Of a DNA stretch of 64,000 bases, positions 53,212 to 62,674 are shown one piece after another (position 1 is the first letter of the stretch; every line of letters starts with the position of its first letter). A program made the position numbers and the translations under genes. The notes below the pieces were generated by a model. The model worked only from the letters and a program-made list of their open reading frames with translations. It ran no database searches and was not told the DNA's origin. Source of the DNA: Saccharicrinis sp963677345 (GTDB lineage: Bacteria > Bacteroidota > Bacteroidia > Bacteroidales > Marinilabiliaceae); the NCBI GenBank assembly GCA_963677345.2, contig CAXXLC010000024.1, positions 40,953 to 104,952 of the forward strand, read 5' to 3'.

Positions 53212-53447
53212 TGGTATAATGAAAAAAGAGATGGTTTGGGGAATGAGTTTTTATTAGCTTTAGAAGCTGCGCTTAATATGTACAGAGAAATCCTTATCAC
53301 TTTCAAGATGTTTATAAACAGCTAAAAAGAGCATTAACAGTTCGCTTTCCTTATGCAATATTTTTTACAGTTGAAGGAGATACTATTTATGTTTTCGCAA
53401 TACTCCATACCAGTAGAAGCCCAAAAGTCTGGAAGAAAATAAAATAA
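53209..53447 (+). pseudogene. ParE-family toxin fragment, decapitated and frameshifted, module 4
   Basis: The first frame reads DWYNEKRDGLGNEFLLALEA and then ALNMYREI. After a shift near 53290 the next frame reads YHFQDVYKQLKRALTVRFPY and ends HTSRSPKVWKKIK. Together this is a ParE/RelE toxin missing its first 10-15 residues and any antitoxin. The truncation coincides with the repeat-arm hairpin. Confidence 0.72.
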
Positions 53448-53617
53448 ACCCCACAGTAGGCTAGACTGGTGTTTTTACTCGCAAGGGTCATATAATGCTT
53501 ATTGTTGATATGATTGTAGTTAATGCTGAAGATTATCTGTATAGTTCAGCAAGAAACTATGCAGAGTTGCCATATTTGCTTGAGATAATTTGTATTATTT
53601 ATTTTTGTGCACGGCAT
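53448..53617 (+). other. non-coding stretch after module 4
   Basis: No gene recognised. It starts with AAACCCCACAGTAGGCTAG, a diverged version of the arm border seen after the other toxins. Confidence 0.35.
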
Positions 53618-53731
53618 CGCAAACTGATCGCAAATCAAGGCCATTTTATCGCAAATTTATCGCAACGGCATCGCAAAGGGGACTAGACAGCTACGCAAAG
53701 GGCTTCGCAAATGGTCGCAACCGCTACGCAA
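53618..53731. repeat. helically phased CGCAA words
   Basis: CGCAA starts at 53618, 53629, 53650, 53661, 53672, 53694, 53706, 53716 and 53727, at intervals of 11, 21, 11, 11, 22, 12, 10 and 11. All are one or two helical turns. The bases between words vary, so it is not a simple tandem repeat. No protein family is visible on either strand. Confidence 0.6.
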
Positions 53732-53940
53732 CCTGTACACAACCCGAACACCATAGATTTGCGATGATTGCACGATAAAGTAGTGTTAATAGTGCAGAAA
53801 ACAGGAAATTTGAATAGTAAATGGATTATAGAAGGGTTGCAAATGAGTGGTTCAGGATAAAATTGCTCTTTACTTTTAACTACTTTTTTTCTCGCAAAGG
53901 CCACACAAAGACTGTAAATTTGCCCCTCATGTATCAAAAA

Positions 53941-54086
53941 ATGTATCCCGTAGGCTCGGATATATCACGGTTGTTAGCGCGGAAATTCTTTCCGTGCAAT
54001 GTACGTGATGTAAATCATATACAGTGGTTTGGATTGAATGATTTTATCACTTGAGATAAGAACTAAGGATTTATAATCTGGTCAAA
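53941..54086 (+). repeat. right arm of unit 4
   Basis: GTAGGCTCGGATATATCACG, GCGCGGAAATTCTTTCCGTG, TTATC-acttga-GATAA and AAGGATTTATAATCTGG. The RAYT-like part is absent. It is the last copy of the series. Confidence 0.72.
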
Positions 54087-54099
54087 AACATCATAAAAT

Positions 54100-54268
54100 C
54101 CCCTCTGCAACACACAAAAAACGACTCTACAACATATAAAAACGCCTCTCAGACACGCAAAAGTGACTCTTTGTCAGACAAAAAGGGGGCTGGGAGACAT
54201 AAAAACGACTCTGGAATACACAAAAAGGGGTCTGGAACACATAAAAGTGACTCTTTGTTCACAAAAAT
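54100..54268. repeat. eight degenerate ~21-bp units
   Basis: Units follow the pattern CGACTCTGgAACACAtAAAAA. The CTCT (or equivalent) starts near 54103, 54125, 54146, 54167, 54190, 54209, 54230 and 54251, averaging 21 bases, two helical turns. An A4-5 tract recurs once per unit. No spacers exist, so it is not a CRISPR array. Confidence 0.65.
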
Positions 54269-54374
54269 GCGTTATGTTAAATTAAGATTAGAAGTGTTCA
54301 ATAAACTGTGTTAACTCCATTTTTATTCATAGATTATTAATCTTAATTTCACCACTTTTTAATACATACAAATT

Positions 54375-54593
54375 ATGGAACGTAATGTACTAGATGGGAG
54401 AAAACGAAGCAATATATCTATTGGCTGCGAGGTGGAGATTGTACAAAAGCATCATCAGCGAACCGGCGAATTAACAGAGGGGTTTGTATCAAAAATACTA
54501 ACCAAGTCAGCCTCTCATCCGCATGGAATTAAAGTAATGTTAGAAACCGGTGAGGTTGGAAGAGTGAAGAATGTGATTGAAGAGGAATCTTAA
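54375..54593 (+). CDS. YwbE-like (DUF2196) protein
   Basis: A 72-residue protein: RKRSNISIGCEVEIVQKHHQ, RTGELTEGFVSKILTKSASH, PHGIKVMLETGEVGRVKNV. It is a small SH3-like beta fold of the YwbE family, function unknown. It is the first intact chromosomal-type gene after the repeat region. Confidence 0.88.
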   Translation: MERNVLDGRKRSNISIGCEVEIVQKHHQRTGELTEGFVSKILTKSASHPHGIKVMLETGEVGRVKNVIEEES

Positions 54594-54920
54594 CCACGGA
54601 GATCGCAAAGGCGCTTCGCTTCATCAAAGAGGACACGAAGAAAATCTCAATGTACATTTGTGAGAAAACTTTATAATAATAGTGGAATCACGCGTAAGGA
54701 TATGTGCCATAGTTAGAGGACACGTGCCATAGCAATTGAGGAACGAGCTACAAGCTCGCACCAACGTAAACTATAGATTTTAGAAGAAATGTCCTCATGT
54801 GTATGCGTGCTGTGAGATATGCCTCTCCCCTTCTCTGTGAGATTGAGAGGGGCTCTTATTAAACTTTTTACCTCAGATTACGTTAGTTAATGGAATTTGA
54901 AAAACAGAACTTTATAATAA
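54594..54920. other. non-coding stretch with a REP-like palindrome
   Basis: No gene. CGAGCT-aca-AGCTCG (within 54741-54762) has the same frame as GGTACGAGTT-aca-AACTCGTACC at 10103-10125, including the trailing ACC. CGTGCCATAG is repeated near 54702 and 54724, and CCTCTCCCC...GAGAGGGGC forms another hairpin (54815-54855). Confidence 0.5.
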
Positions 54921-55925
54921 ATGGCAAGTAATTTTTGGAAAGATAACCAAGGCCCTATGTTTATGTTGGCTCCGATGGAGGATGTAACTGATACTTCATT
55001 TCGTCAGTTAGTAATAGGAGATTAGTAACCCGGAGCATTTGCATGTGTTGTTTTGTGAGTTTATGAATACCGATGGCTTTTGTCATCCGGAAGGTATGGA
55101 GAGCGAGTTGCGCAACGATTAAGAATCAACGAAAGTGAGCAGGAGCTATTAAACAAAACCAATACTACTTTAGTGGCTCAGATATGGGGAACCAATCCTG
55201 AAAATTTCTATCAAACAGCAAAATATATAAGAGAGAATACAACCTTTGATGGAATTGATTATCAATATGGGTTGTCCCATGAAAAACATTATCAAAAAAG
55301 GAGCCTGTTCAGCATTGATTGATCAGCCTGCTTTGGCCAAAGAAATTATTGAAGCTACCATTGAAGGATCATCACTTCCTGTAAGTGTAAAAACACGTAT
55401 TGGTGTTAAAGAAGTGGTTACCGAAAAATGGATTTCGCATTTATTGACTACCGATATTCAAGGACTGACCATTCATGGTCGTGTTCAAAGGATGCTTTCT
55501 ACAGGTAAAGCAGATTGGAGCGAATTGCCAAGGCCAAACAGTTGGCAAAAAAAATTAGTAAGGATATTAAGATTGTAGGAAATGGCGATGTATTGACATT
55601 GGAACAAGGTTATGATTATATTAATAAATATGATTTGGATGGAATTATGATTGGCCGTGGAATTTTTCATAATCCCTGGTTTTTTAATGCCACCGGAGCC
55701 CCGGAAGACGCACAGGTACGTTTGGATACACTCCAGCGTCATGCCAATTTATTTGATGAAACCTGGAGAGATGAAAAGCCATGGAACATATTAAAACGAT
55801 TTTTTAAGATATATACTTCCAGGTTACCAGGAGCTGCGGCTCTTCGTGAGGGTTTAATGGCCACCAAAAATATTGATGATTTGAATGTAGTAATTAAAAA
55901 CTATTTAATGCTTTATGCAGAATAG
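54921..55925 (+). pseudogene. tRNA-dihydrouridine synthase, multiply frameshifted
   Basis: Pieces in changing frames add up to a full Dus: MFMLAPMEDVTDTSFRQLV, HVLFCEFMNTDGFCHPEG, ERVAQRL, LVAQIWGTNPENFYQTAKYI, the catalytic-cysteine motif NMGCPMKNIIKKGACSALID, PVSVKTRIGVKEV, and KIVGNGDVLTLEQGYDYINK with GIMIGRGIFHNPWFF. At least four single-base shifts and two stops (near 55022-55027) separate them, for example an extra T near 55260 and a lost base near 55520. A gene with this many lesions is dead unless the assembly is poor here. Its end overlaps acylphosphatase on the other strand. Confidence 0.88.
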
Positions 55926-56174
55926 GCTAAATCCAAAGGGGGTGATATCGCGAAGCATATAATCTGTAACACCTGAAAATCTTGGTCCTTTCGTGCAGTT
56001 AATAATAAAGTAGTTCAGGCTATTGCGGTCTCCTTCAGCATCAATTTCAACATCTCCACCCGGAAGGTTTCTTACATATCCTTTTATACCATAATGTTTG
56101 GCTTGTTCCTTAACATAGTATCTGTAGCCAACTCCTTGAACTTTCCCGCTTACAATCATTTTCACCCTTCGCAT
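55905..56174 (-). CDS. acyP: acylphosphatase
   Basis: Hydrolyses acyl phosphates such as acetyl- or carbamoyl-phosphate. The 89-residue protein has the catalytic arginine in VSGKVQGVGYRYYVKEQA and the asparagine in GYVRNLPGGDVEIDAEG, and full family length. It overlaps the 3' end of the dus pseudogene by 21 bases. Confidence 0.93.
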   Translation of the reverse strand: MRRVKMIVSGKVQGVGYRYYVKEQAKHYGIKGYVRNLPGGDVEIDAEGDRNSLNYFIINCTKGPRFSGVTDYMLRDITPFGFSLFCIKH

Positions 56175-56370
56175 TGCTATTAAATTTCTGATTACAATTT
56201 ACAGTATGAATCACTTTAAAGAAAGCTTTTCGCGTTAAATATTCTATAATCTTATATCTGCCTGAAGGCAATTTAAAAAATATCAATCATAGAGGTTAAT
56301 TCATTTGATTTATTATTTAGATCGGGAAAATTATGCGTATTTTTATTTTTCAATTACAACACTGCATTTT

Positions 56371-58925
56371 ATGAGCAAAATTGTTCCCGAAAGGTGGATA
56401 CAAACTAAAGTAACTTTAGGCTTTATTATTATTATAGCCATTGCAATTGTAATCTTTACAACTAGCTATTTTTCGGTTGCTTCTATTATTAAGATAAAGA
56501 ATAATGATGTTGGCAATGAAGAGGTGTTTACATATTTAAAACCAGTTGGTTTTTGAAATTTTTGAAACAGAGGGTGTCAGCAGGGTATATGGAGTTACCG
56601 GTAATCGCGAATACAGAAGGCAATACGAATTACATCATGATTCAGTGTTAAGTATATTATCCTATTTACCAATATTGTTTAATGATACTACTTCAAAAAA
56701 CAGCATTTCAGAAGTGGAGCGCTTGTATCTCAGGAAGAAAGAACTGATGGATCAACTGGTTCAGATCAATATCATAAATCAGCATAGGTCAGCAACAGAA
56801 AGATTACTGGATTCTATCCCTGATTCACCTAAATTACGAAATCACTGAATATACCTATACTACCGTAAAAGTAGATTCCATTGTAGGCGATTCTCTTCTT
56901 GCAGGGGTTCTGGAGCCGGAAGATCAGGAACGAAAAGGTTTTTTGAAAAGAATGAGTGAATTTTTAGCAGGGAAAAAGAAAAAGGATGTGCTGATAGAAA
57001 CGGTGCCTACAATTAGTCAACAGGTAGATTCTACCGTGAAGAAACAGGTTAGAACGGATCAGAATATTAAAAATATTAAAACTCAGCTTCAAAAAGTAAA
57101 TGAGCAGGAAGAGCTATTTAATAGACGACTTCAGAGGCACGAAAATGATCTGATAAAGTTGGATCGCTTATTAACAGAACAAATTAAAGCAATTTTAAAT
57201 AATCTTCAGAAAAGTACTGTTAAAAGAAATATTAACCGTAGGGTTGAGATGGAGAAGATGCGTAGTGATTTTTTAGATCGGGTGCTCCTGCTGGTTAGTT
57301 CAGCTATTTCGCTAATGTTGTTTTTTATTTTTTGGATTAGCAGGGACGTTGCAAAAAGTCAGAAACTGAAAAACGACATTATTTTAGCTAAAGAAAGGGT
57401 AGATCGATTGTTAAAAGTTAAAGAACAATTCGTGGCGCATATGAGTCATGAAATCCGTACTCCTTTAACTTCAATCATCGGATTTTCTGAACAACTTTCA
57501 ACTTTACACTTAGGCCTGGATCAAAAAAAATTATTGGGAAAAATTAAATTGTCGGCTGAACATTTGATTGGCTTGATAAATAATATTCTTGATTCATCCA
57601 TGCTTGAATCTGGCAAAGTTGAATTTTTTAAAGATCAGATTAATGCTAATGTAATGATGGAGGAGCTGTATCATTTGTTCGATTTGAAAGCTCACGATAA
57701 GTCAATAGAGTTGAGTTACGAGGTCGACAGCCACCTGGAAAGCTTCGAGTCAGATTCTCTTAGATTAAAGCAGGTGCTGATAAATCTAATAGGGAACTCG
57801 TTGAAATTTACTCATAAAGGATTTGTGAAGTATAAGGTTGAAATAAAAAAAGATAAGCTTGTGTTTACTGTTTCTGATTCAGGTATTGGGATTCCTAAAG
57901 ATAAACAAAAATCAATTTTTAAAATGTTTAACCAGGTTAATATTAGCTTGTCAAGAAAATATTCAGGAACTGGTTTAGGCTTGTCAATTAGTCGACAGAT
58001 TATTGAAGCGATGGGTGGTTCTATCGGGTTGCAAAGTAAAGTTGATGAAGGAAGTACTTTTAAGTTTGATATTCCGTATGTTCCAGGCAAAAAAATGAGT
58101 TCAGAATTAAAAAAAGAGTCGATATGTAATTTTAGTGATAAAAATATTTTAGCTGTTGATGATGATGAACTGATATGCCAGGTTATTGATGGTGTTTTGA
58201 ACGGCAAATGTAATAAACTTGATGTAAATTCATCGGTTGATGTGGCTTTAAAGGCAATGAAACAAAATGCTTACGACTTATTTATGATTGATTTGCATAT
58301 GCCAAAAACCGATGGCTTACAATTAATGAAAATGATTAGGGAAGAGATGTACTTAAAAACACCAATTCTGTTTTTAACGGCCGATATGATTAATTCTGAT
58401 TTGAAGAAAGTATACGATAGCAAGAGTGTTTGGGTTTTGGCTAAGCCTTTTACTCATCAGCAAATAATGGAGAAAATTACAGAGATATTTTCTGAGGATG
58501 ATGTCAGTAATGCTTGTCGTGTAGATGATTATAAACAACAGGTAAGTGTAAAAATGCAAGAGGGTGTGGATGCTGCTGGTTATGATAAATTATATGATTT
58601 AGAGGGCGTAAAATCATTCACCGCTGAAGATAACGAGTTTTTGAATTCAATTATTTATACTTTTATTGAAAATACTCTGTCAGGAATTGAAGCTCTAAGT
58701 AAAGCTATTGATGTTTTAGATCATTTTGAAATAGCTGAGAAAGCGCATAAAATGTTAACCGGATTCAGGCAATTTAAAATAGAAAAAGGGATTTCATTGT
58801 TAATGCAGATTGAATTAACCCGTGATCATCATCTGGAAAAGGCAGACTTGCAAAATCTCTTAAAAGATCTGTCTGAAATATGGAAACCCATACATGATGA
58901 TTTAAAGAATATGTTGGAAGAATAG
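56371..58925 (+). pseudogene. hybrid sensor histidine kinase with receiver and Hpt domains, two frameshifts in the sensor part
   Basis: The sensor starts MSKIVPERWIQTKVTLGFII with a membrane segment, then changes frame near 56540 and again near 56830. The third frame (through 58925) has a coiled coil, a second membrane segment (VLLLVSSAISLMLFFIFWIS), the HisKA H-box FVAHMSHEIRTPLTS, the HATPase motifs DSGIGIPKDKQKSIF and SGTGLGLSISRQI, a receiver (VDDDEL, MIDLHMPKTDGLQ, AKPF) and an Hpt domain (AHKMLTGFRQF). The catalytic part is intact. The shifts may be real decay or assembly indels. Confidence 0.82.
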
Positions 58926-59001
58926 GTTTATATCTTACAAATTTAATCTATATTTATATGTGCTCTGAATTTTAATTTCATGATGAATTCAGGATGTTAT
59001 C

Positions 59002-61650
59002 TTAAAATTTATAGGTCACATTCAGTATGATTTCTCCGGGACGAATAAAATATTGATTTTTAATTAATGAAATATCATTGGTGTTATAATAAGCTATATT
59101 TTTAGTGTTTAAAACATTATGATATTGCAGTTTGAACTTGAATTTACTTTTAACAGGGGAGAAGGAATAGGAGAAGTCTGTAAATTGTGACTTGAAGTGG
59201 CTGTTTTTATTTGAGTTAGCGTAGTTTTCATACGTCATCATTAACCAATGCTGTTTATTAATATAATAATATACAGTTAAAGAATGGTTGTTACCCCTGT
59301 AGTCATAATCAGCCAGTCCTGTTTGTTGAATTGTATAGTACGAATTGTATTGATATTTTATATTAATATGCCTCCATTTATTAAACAATACATTCAATCC
59401 ACAACTTAAGTTTTGTTGTTTAATATCTTTAATGGTTAAATCTATAATGCATTGATATTTATTAAGAGTATAATTAGAATTAAGATTCAGTGATGTATTC
59501 CAAGTTGTTAAAAAGTAAGTTATTTCACCATTAAAGAGATGACTTTGTGTTGTATTGTTTTGTTTAACAGATATTGTTTGAAAAGCTCCGCTTCCAAGAC
59601 TCTTTTTACTGGATATTATGTTCTTATTTGTTGTTTTGTAATTATAATTCATGTTTGCAATCCATCCAGATACAGGATTTTTAAACTCGAGAATTATTTT
59701 TGTTGAAAATATTTTGTTTGTGCCTAGGGTATTGATGCCTGCAGATAATGTATTATAGTCTTTGATTACATAGCCGGGTATTATATTTTTAACATCGGTG
59801 TAGGTGTCTGAGTAAGCTATTTTTCCTTTTGCCTCAAAATAATTTAAGAATGTGCCGTAACAATATATTTCCGGATTAAAGGATAATAATTCCGTAGGTT
59901 CTTTTATTGCCAAATTGCTACTTGATAACTTGTATAGATTTTGAATGACCGGCAGTGTAAATTGTAATTTAAAGTTTTTATTTTTTGAGAATGTAATTTT
60001 TTCGCTGATTTTATTTTGAAAGTTATTCCATTCAATTATATTTTGAAGAGAGTCTATTTGTAATTTTTCTTCTTCCAATTCAATATAAGTGTTAATGTCA
60101 TTATAATCGTATTTTATTTCTAGATTGGTGTTAAACTGCCAGTTGCTTTTTTTTACCATAAATGATATACCTAGTAAGGTTTTAAAATTATTATAGTTAA
60201 AATATTGTATGCAGGTATTGTAGAAAGTTCCCTTGTTTAATGAAGATGACAGTACTCCTGGAGTATATTGTAAATATTGAGGCGCATGATTATAATCAGT
60301 AAACCACTTAATGTTAATGATATGTTTATGCCATAATTTGTATAAATCCAATTCATTAGCAAGTGATAAAAACGGAGTGTGTTGGTCAGAAACTTGTTCT
60401 GTATTATTTATATTTCCTGTGGCATTATCTAAATAACTTTCAAATCTAAAAGTGTTGTTTGTGTAATTATTTGCTGCATTGTTGGTATATGTAACATCAG
60501 TAATAATACTGTTGTCTCTGAATTTATTCGATTTTAATTCATTTAATATAACAGTATCCTTGTCCAAATAATATGAGGTTTGTGTATTTGCTTTCTCCTT
60601 TAAATTGTCATTATAAAGACTAATATTGGTTTTTATTTGTTTATCACCTGTTAGTTTTGTTAAATAATTATATGATATTAAATTGGAGTTATTGTTTAAA
60701 TATCTACTTTTTTTAGATATGAAAGATGGTGCTATATGTGCTATCTGAAGTGATTCTGTTCTATCATTTGTGTAATTATTTAAATAACTATTTGATAAAG
60801 TAAAAGGATGATGTTGGGAGTATAATTCACTACCTATATTATTGGATTGAACAGATGCAATCATTTGATTGGCTGGAGTAAATAGTATGGGTGAAAAATT
60901 TAAACTATGTTTTAACCATGGATACCCTATACCTCCTTTTAATCTATAAGTAGCGGTATATTTATTTTTTAATTTTATATTTAGTGATGTTTTTTCGTTA
61001 TGAATAACTTTACGCAACATTTTTATGGGCTGGTGGTTGTGTAAAACTTCAACAGAACTCACCTGTTTGTTTGAAAGGTTTTTGTTTGCAATAGGATATT
61101 TATTGCCTAACAAATCCATACCTTCTATATAATATTTGTCAATACCTATACCATTATATTTGATTTTACCATCTGCATCTACAGTAAATCCAGGCATACG
61201 ACTTATGACATCACCAATGCTCTCATCACTTTCTTTTTCAAAAGAACTTACTAAATAAGTTGTAGTATCTTCATTTGTTATTATTGGCGTTGATTTTACA
61301 TTAACTTCTTTTATATGATTTATTTGAGGTGTTAGTTTTAACTTTATGTTGTAGTTTTTATTTAATAAAAATAGAGTGGTGTCTTTATATGATAGTGATT
61401 TGATGGATAGATACAAACTATCAGAAGATGAGGAAAAAGAGATTTCAAAAAAACCTTTGTCATCGCTAATACAATATGCTATGATGTTATGTCTTTTGTT
61501 AGCATCTTCTAGCACAACACTTACGCCCTGTGGAATTTCTTCATTGTGGCTTAGTAAAACACCTTTGATTATTTTTTGTGCTAAAATATTAGTAGCGCAT
61601 AATACAAACAGAATTAGTATAATTACATGTTTTAAGTGAACAATTTTCAT
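59002..61650 (-). CDS. TonB-dependent-receptor-like outer-membrane protein
   Basis: From the ATG at 61650: signal MKIVHLKHVIILILFVLCAT, an N-terminal carboxypeptidase-regulatory-like beta domain (KIIKGVLLSHNEEIPQGVSV), a plug-like region (IGDVISRMPGFTVDADGKIK, GIDKYYIEGMDLLGNKYP, SSVEVLHNHQPIKMLR) and a long Asn/Tyr/Lys-rich barrel ending GEIILNVTYKF with a C-terminal Phe. About 882 residues. No SusD partner is near. It is encoded just after a GLPGLI gene, a frequent pairing in Bacteroidota, so the two likely act together; the substrate is unknown. Confidence 0.85.
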   Translation of the reverse strand: MKIVHLKHVIILILFVLCATNILAQKIIKGVLLSHNEEIPQGVSVVLEDANKRHNIIAYCISDDKGFFEISFSSSSDSLYLSIKSLSYKDTTLFLLNKNYNIKLKLTPQINHIKEVNVKSTPIITNEDTTTYLVSSFEKESDESIGDVISRMPGFTVDADGKIKYNGIGIDKYYIEGMDLLGNKYPIANKNLSNKQVSSVEVLHNHQPIKMLRKVIHNEKTSLNIKLKNKYTATYRLKGGIGYPWLKHSLNFSPILFTPANQMIASVQSNNIGSELYSQHHPFTLSNSYLNNYTNDRTESLQIAHIAPSFISKKSRYLNNNSNLISYNYLTKLTGDKQIKTNISLYNDNLKEKANTQTSYYLDKDTVILNELKSNKFRDNSIITDVTYTNNAANNYTNNTFRFESYLDNATGNINNTEQVSDQHTPFLSLANELDLYKLWHKHIINIKWFTDYNHAPQYLQYTPGVLSSSLNKGTFYNTCIQYFNYNNFKTLLGISFMVKKSNWQFNTNLEIKYDYNDINTYIELEEEKLQIDSLQNIIEWNNFQNKISEKITFSKNKNFKLQFTLPVIQNLYKLSSSNLAIKEPTELLSFNPEIYCYGTFLNYFEAKGKIAYSDTYTDVKNIIPGYVIKDYNTLSAGINTLGTNKIFSTKIILEFKNPVSGWIANMNYNYKTTNKNIISSKKSLGSGAFQTISVKQNNTTQSHLFNGEITYFLTTWNTSLNLNSNYTLNKYQCIIDLTIKDIKQQNLSCGLNVLFNKWRHINIKYQYNSYYTIQQTGLADYDYRGNNHSLTVYYYINKQHWLMMTYENYANSNKNSHFKSQFTDFSYSFSPVKSKFKFKLQYHNVLNTKNIAYYNTNDISLIKNQYFIRPGEIILNVTYKF

Positions 61651-61672
61651 AAAAATCAAACTGAAACTTATC

Positions 61673-62500
61673 TTAATACTTTTCTATGTAATTATTATGT
61701 GATTTTATTCTAGCGGCAATTTCCATTAGGTTTACATCTGAAGATGTTTGTAAAAAGTTTGGGTCTTGTATATTCCTACACTTCTCAAGTGCCCAATTGG
61801 TTTTTGTTTGACGGTATTGCTCGCAATTGATGTCTTTATATTCCTTGTTTTCGATAAACATTTTTCTGTTGTATGTTATTTTTTTAAAGGATTCTAACGT
61901 GAAAATGTGTTGTTTTTTATTGTCGTATAACTTAACAATGAGTCCGGGTAGCCCGTTAAATTTATAGGGACCTTCACTTATTGGTATCTCCATTGTGTAC
62001 CAGGCGGTATAATTTCTTCCTCTATAATAACATATGGCCTTCTTACATTTTAAATTGCTAATTATTTTAGTCTGTTCATCAATTAACTCCCAGTTAAATT
62101 GGATTTTTTCGTTTACCTGATAATAGGCTAATGATAGATATTCTTTTAGAGAAGTGTTATGTGTAGATAAATCTTTTACCACTCTAAAGCCTGCAAGAGA
62201 TTCTAATCTATATTGACTAGTTTTAGCAAATACTTTACCCAAAGCAGCTTGAGGATTATTATCTTTAATGTTGTAAAACAAAGAATCGGATAAAAAATCA
62301 ACATAATTTTCGAATAAGGAATATTTACTTCCAATAAACAACATCATATCTTGTTGTTTTCGAGAATCTGAGTTAAGAGAATCGTCTTGAAAATCATACA
62401 AATACTTACCTATATAATGAGCATTGTCAATTGAAATGTAATTTTGCGATTTTACACATGGAGTAATGATTAAAAGGATTGAGATAAAATATTTAGCCAT
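61673..62500 (-). CDS. GLPGLI-family secreted protein
   Basis: From MAKYFISILLIITPCVKSQN at 62500 it is 275 residues with a signal peptide and the family signature PYKFNGLPGLIVKLYD (about residues 187-202). The GLPGLI family is Bacteroidota-specific and of unknown function. The stop is 22 bases before the receptor-like gene start, so the two form an operon. Upstream in-frame codons to 62530 lack an ATG. Confidence 0.88.
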   Translation of the reverse strand: MAKYFISILLIITPCVKSQNYISIDNAHYIGKYLYDFQDDSLNSDSRKQQDMMLFIGSKYSLFENYVDFLSDSLFYNIKDNNPQAALGKVFAKTSQYRLESLAGFRVVKDLSTHNTSLKEYLSLAYYQVNEKIQFNWELIDEQTKIISNLKCKKAICYYRGRNYTAWYTMEIPISEGPYKFNGLPGLIVKLYDNKKQHIFTLESFKKITYNRKMFIENKEYKDINCEQYRQTKTNWALEKCRNIQDPNFLQTSSDVNLMEIAARIKSHNNYIEKY

Positions 62501-62608
62501 TTTTGAGTTTAATTTTATAAATACAATCAATAATAGAAAATGTGAATTGATTAGTATTTGTTTAGTTTTAATTATATAATGAATAACGAATTATTACTAT
62601 AATTATTT

Positions 62609-62635
62609 AATAAGTGAACATACAATTCACTTATT
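62609..62635. repeat. perfect 10-bp hairpin
   Basis: AATAAGTGAA (62609-62618) pairs with TTCACTTATT (62626-62635) between the peptide candidate and the GLPGLI gene. No U-tract follows, so it is possibly regulatory. Confidence 0.5.
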
Positions 62636-62674
62636 AATATATTGCATGAAGTGCTAGAATTCAATAATTGTTAA

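Noticed and set aside
53495..53778. ORFs of 62-63 residues across the CGCAA array
   Set aside because: They are by-products of the repeated CGCAA words and share no domain.
48404..54086. Integron with attC sites
   Set aside because: The arms form hairpins, but no GTTRRRY/RYYYAAC pairs or integron-type IntI are visible. The recombinase fragments sit inside the cassettes.
54100..54268. Possible CRISPR array
   Set aside because: Units are about 21 bases with no distinct spacers and no cas genes nearby.
56540..56850. Programmed frameshifting in the hybrid histidine kinase
   Set aside because: Two shifts without a convincing slippery heptamer and stimulatory structure. Decay or assembly error is simpler.
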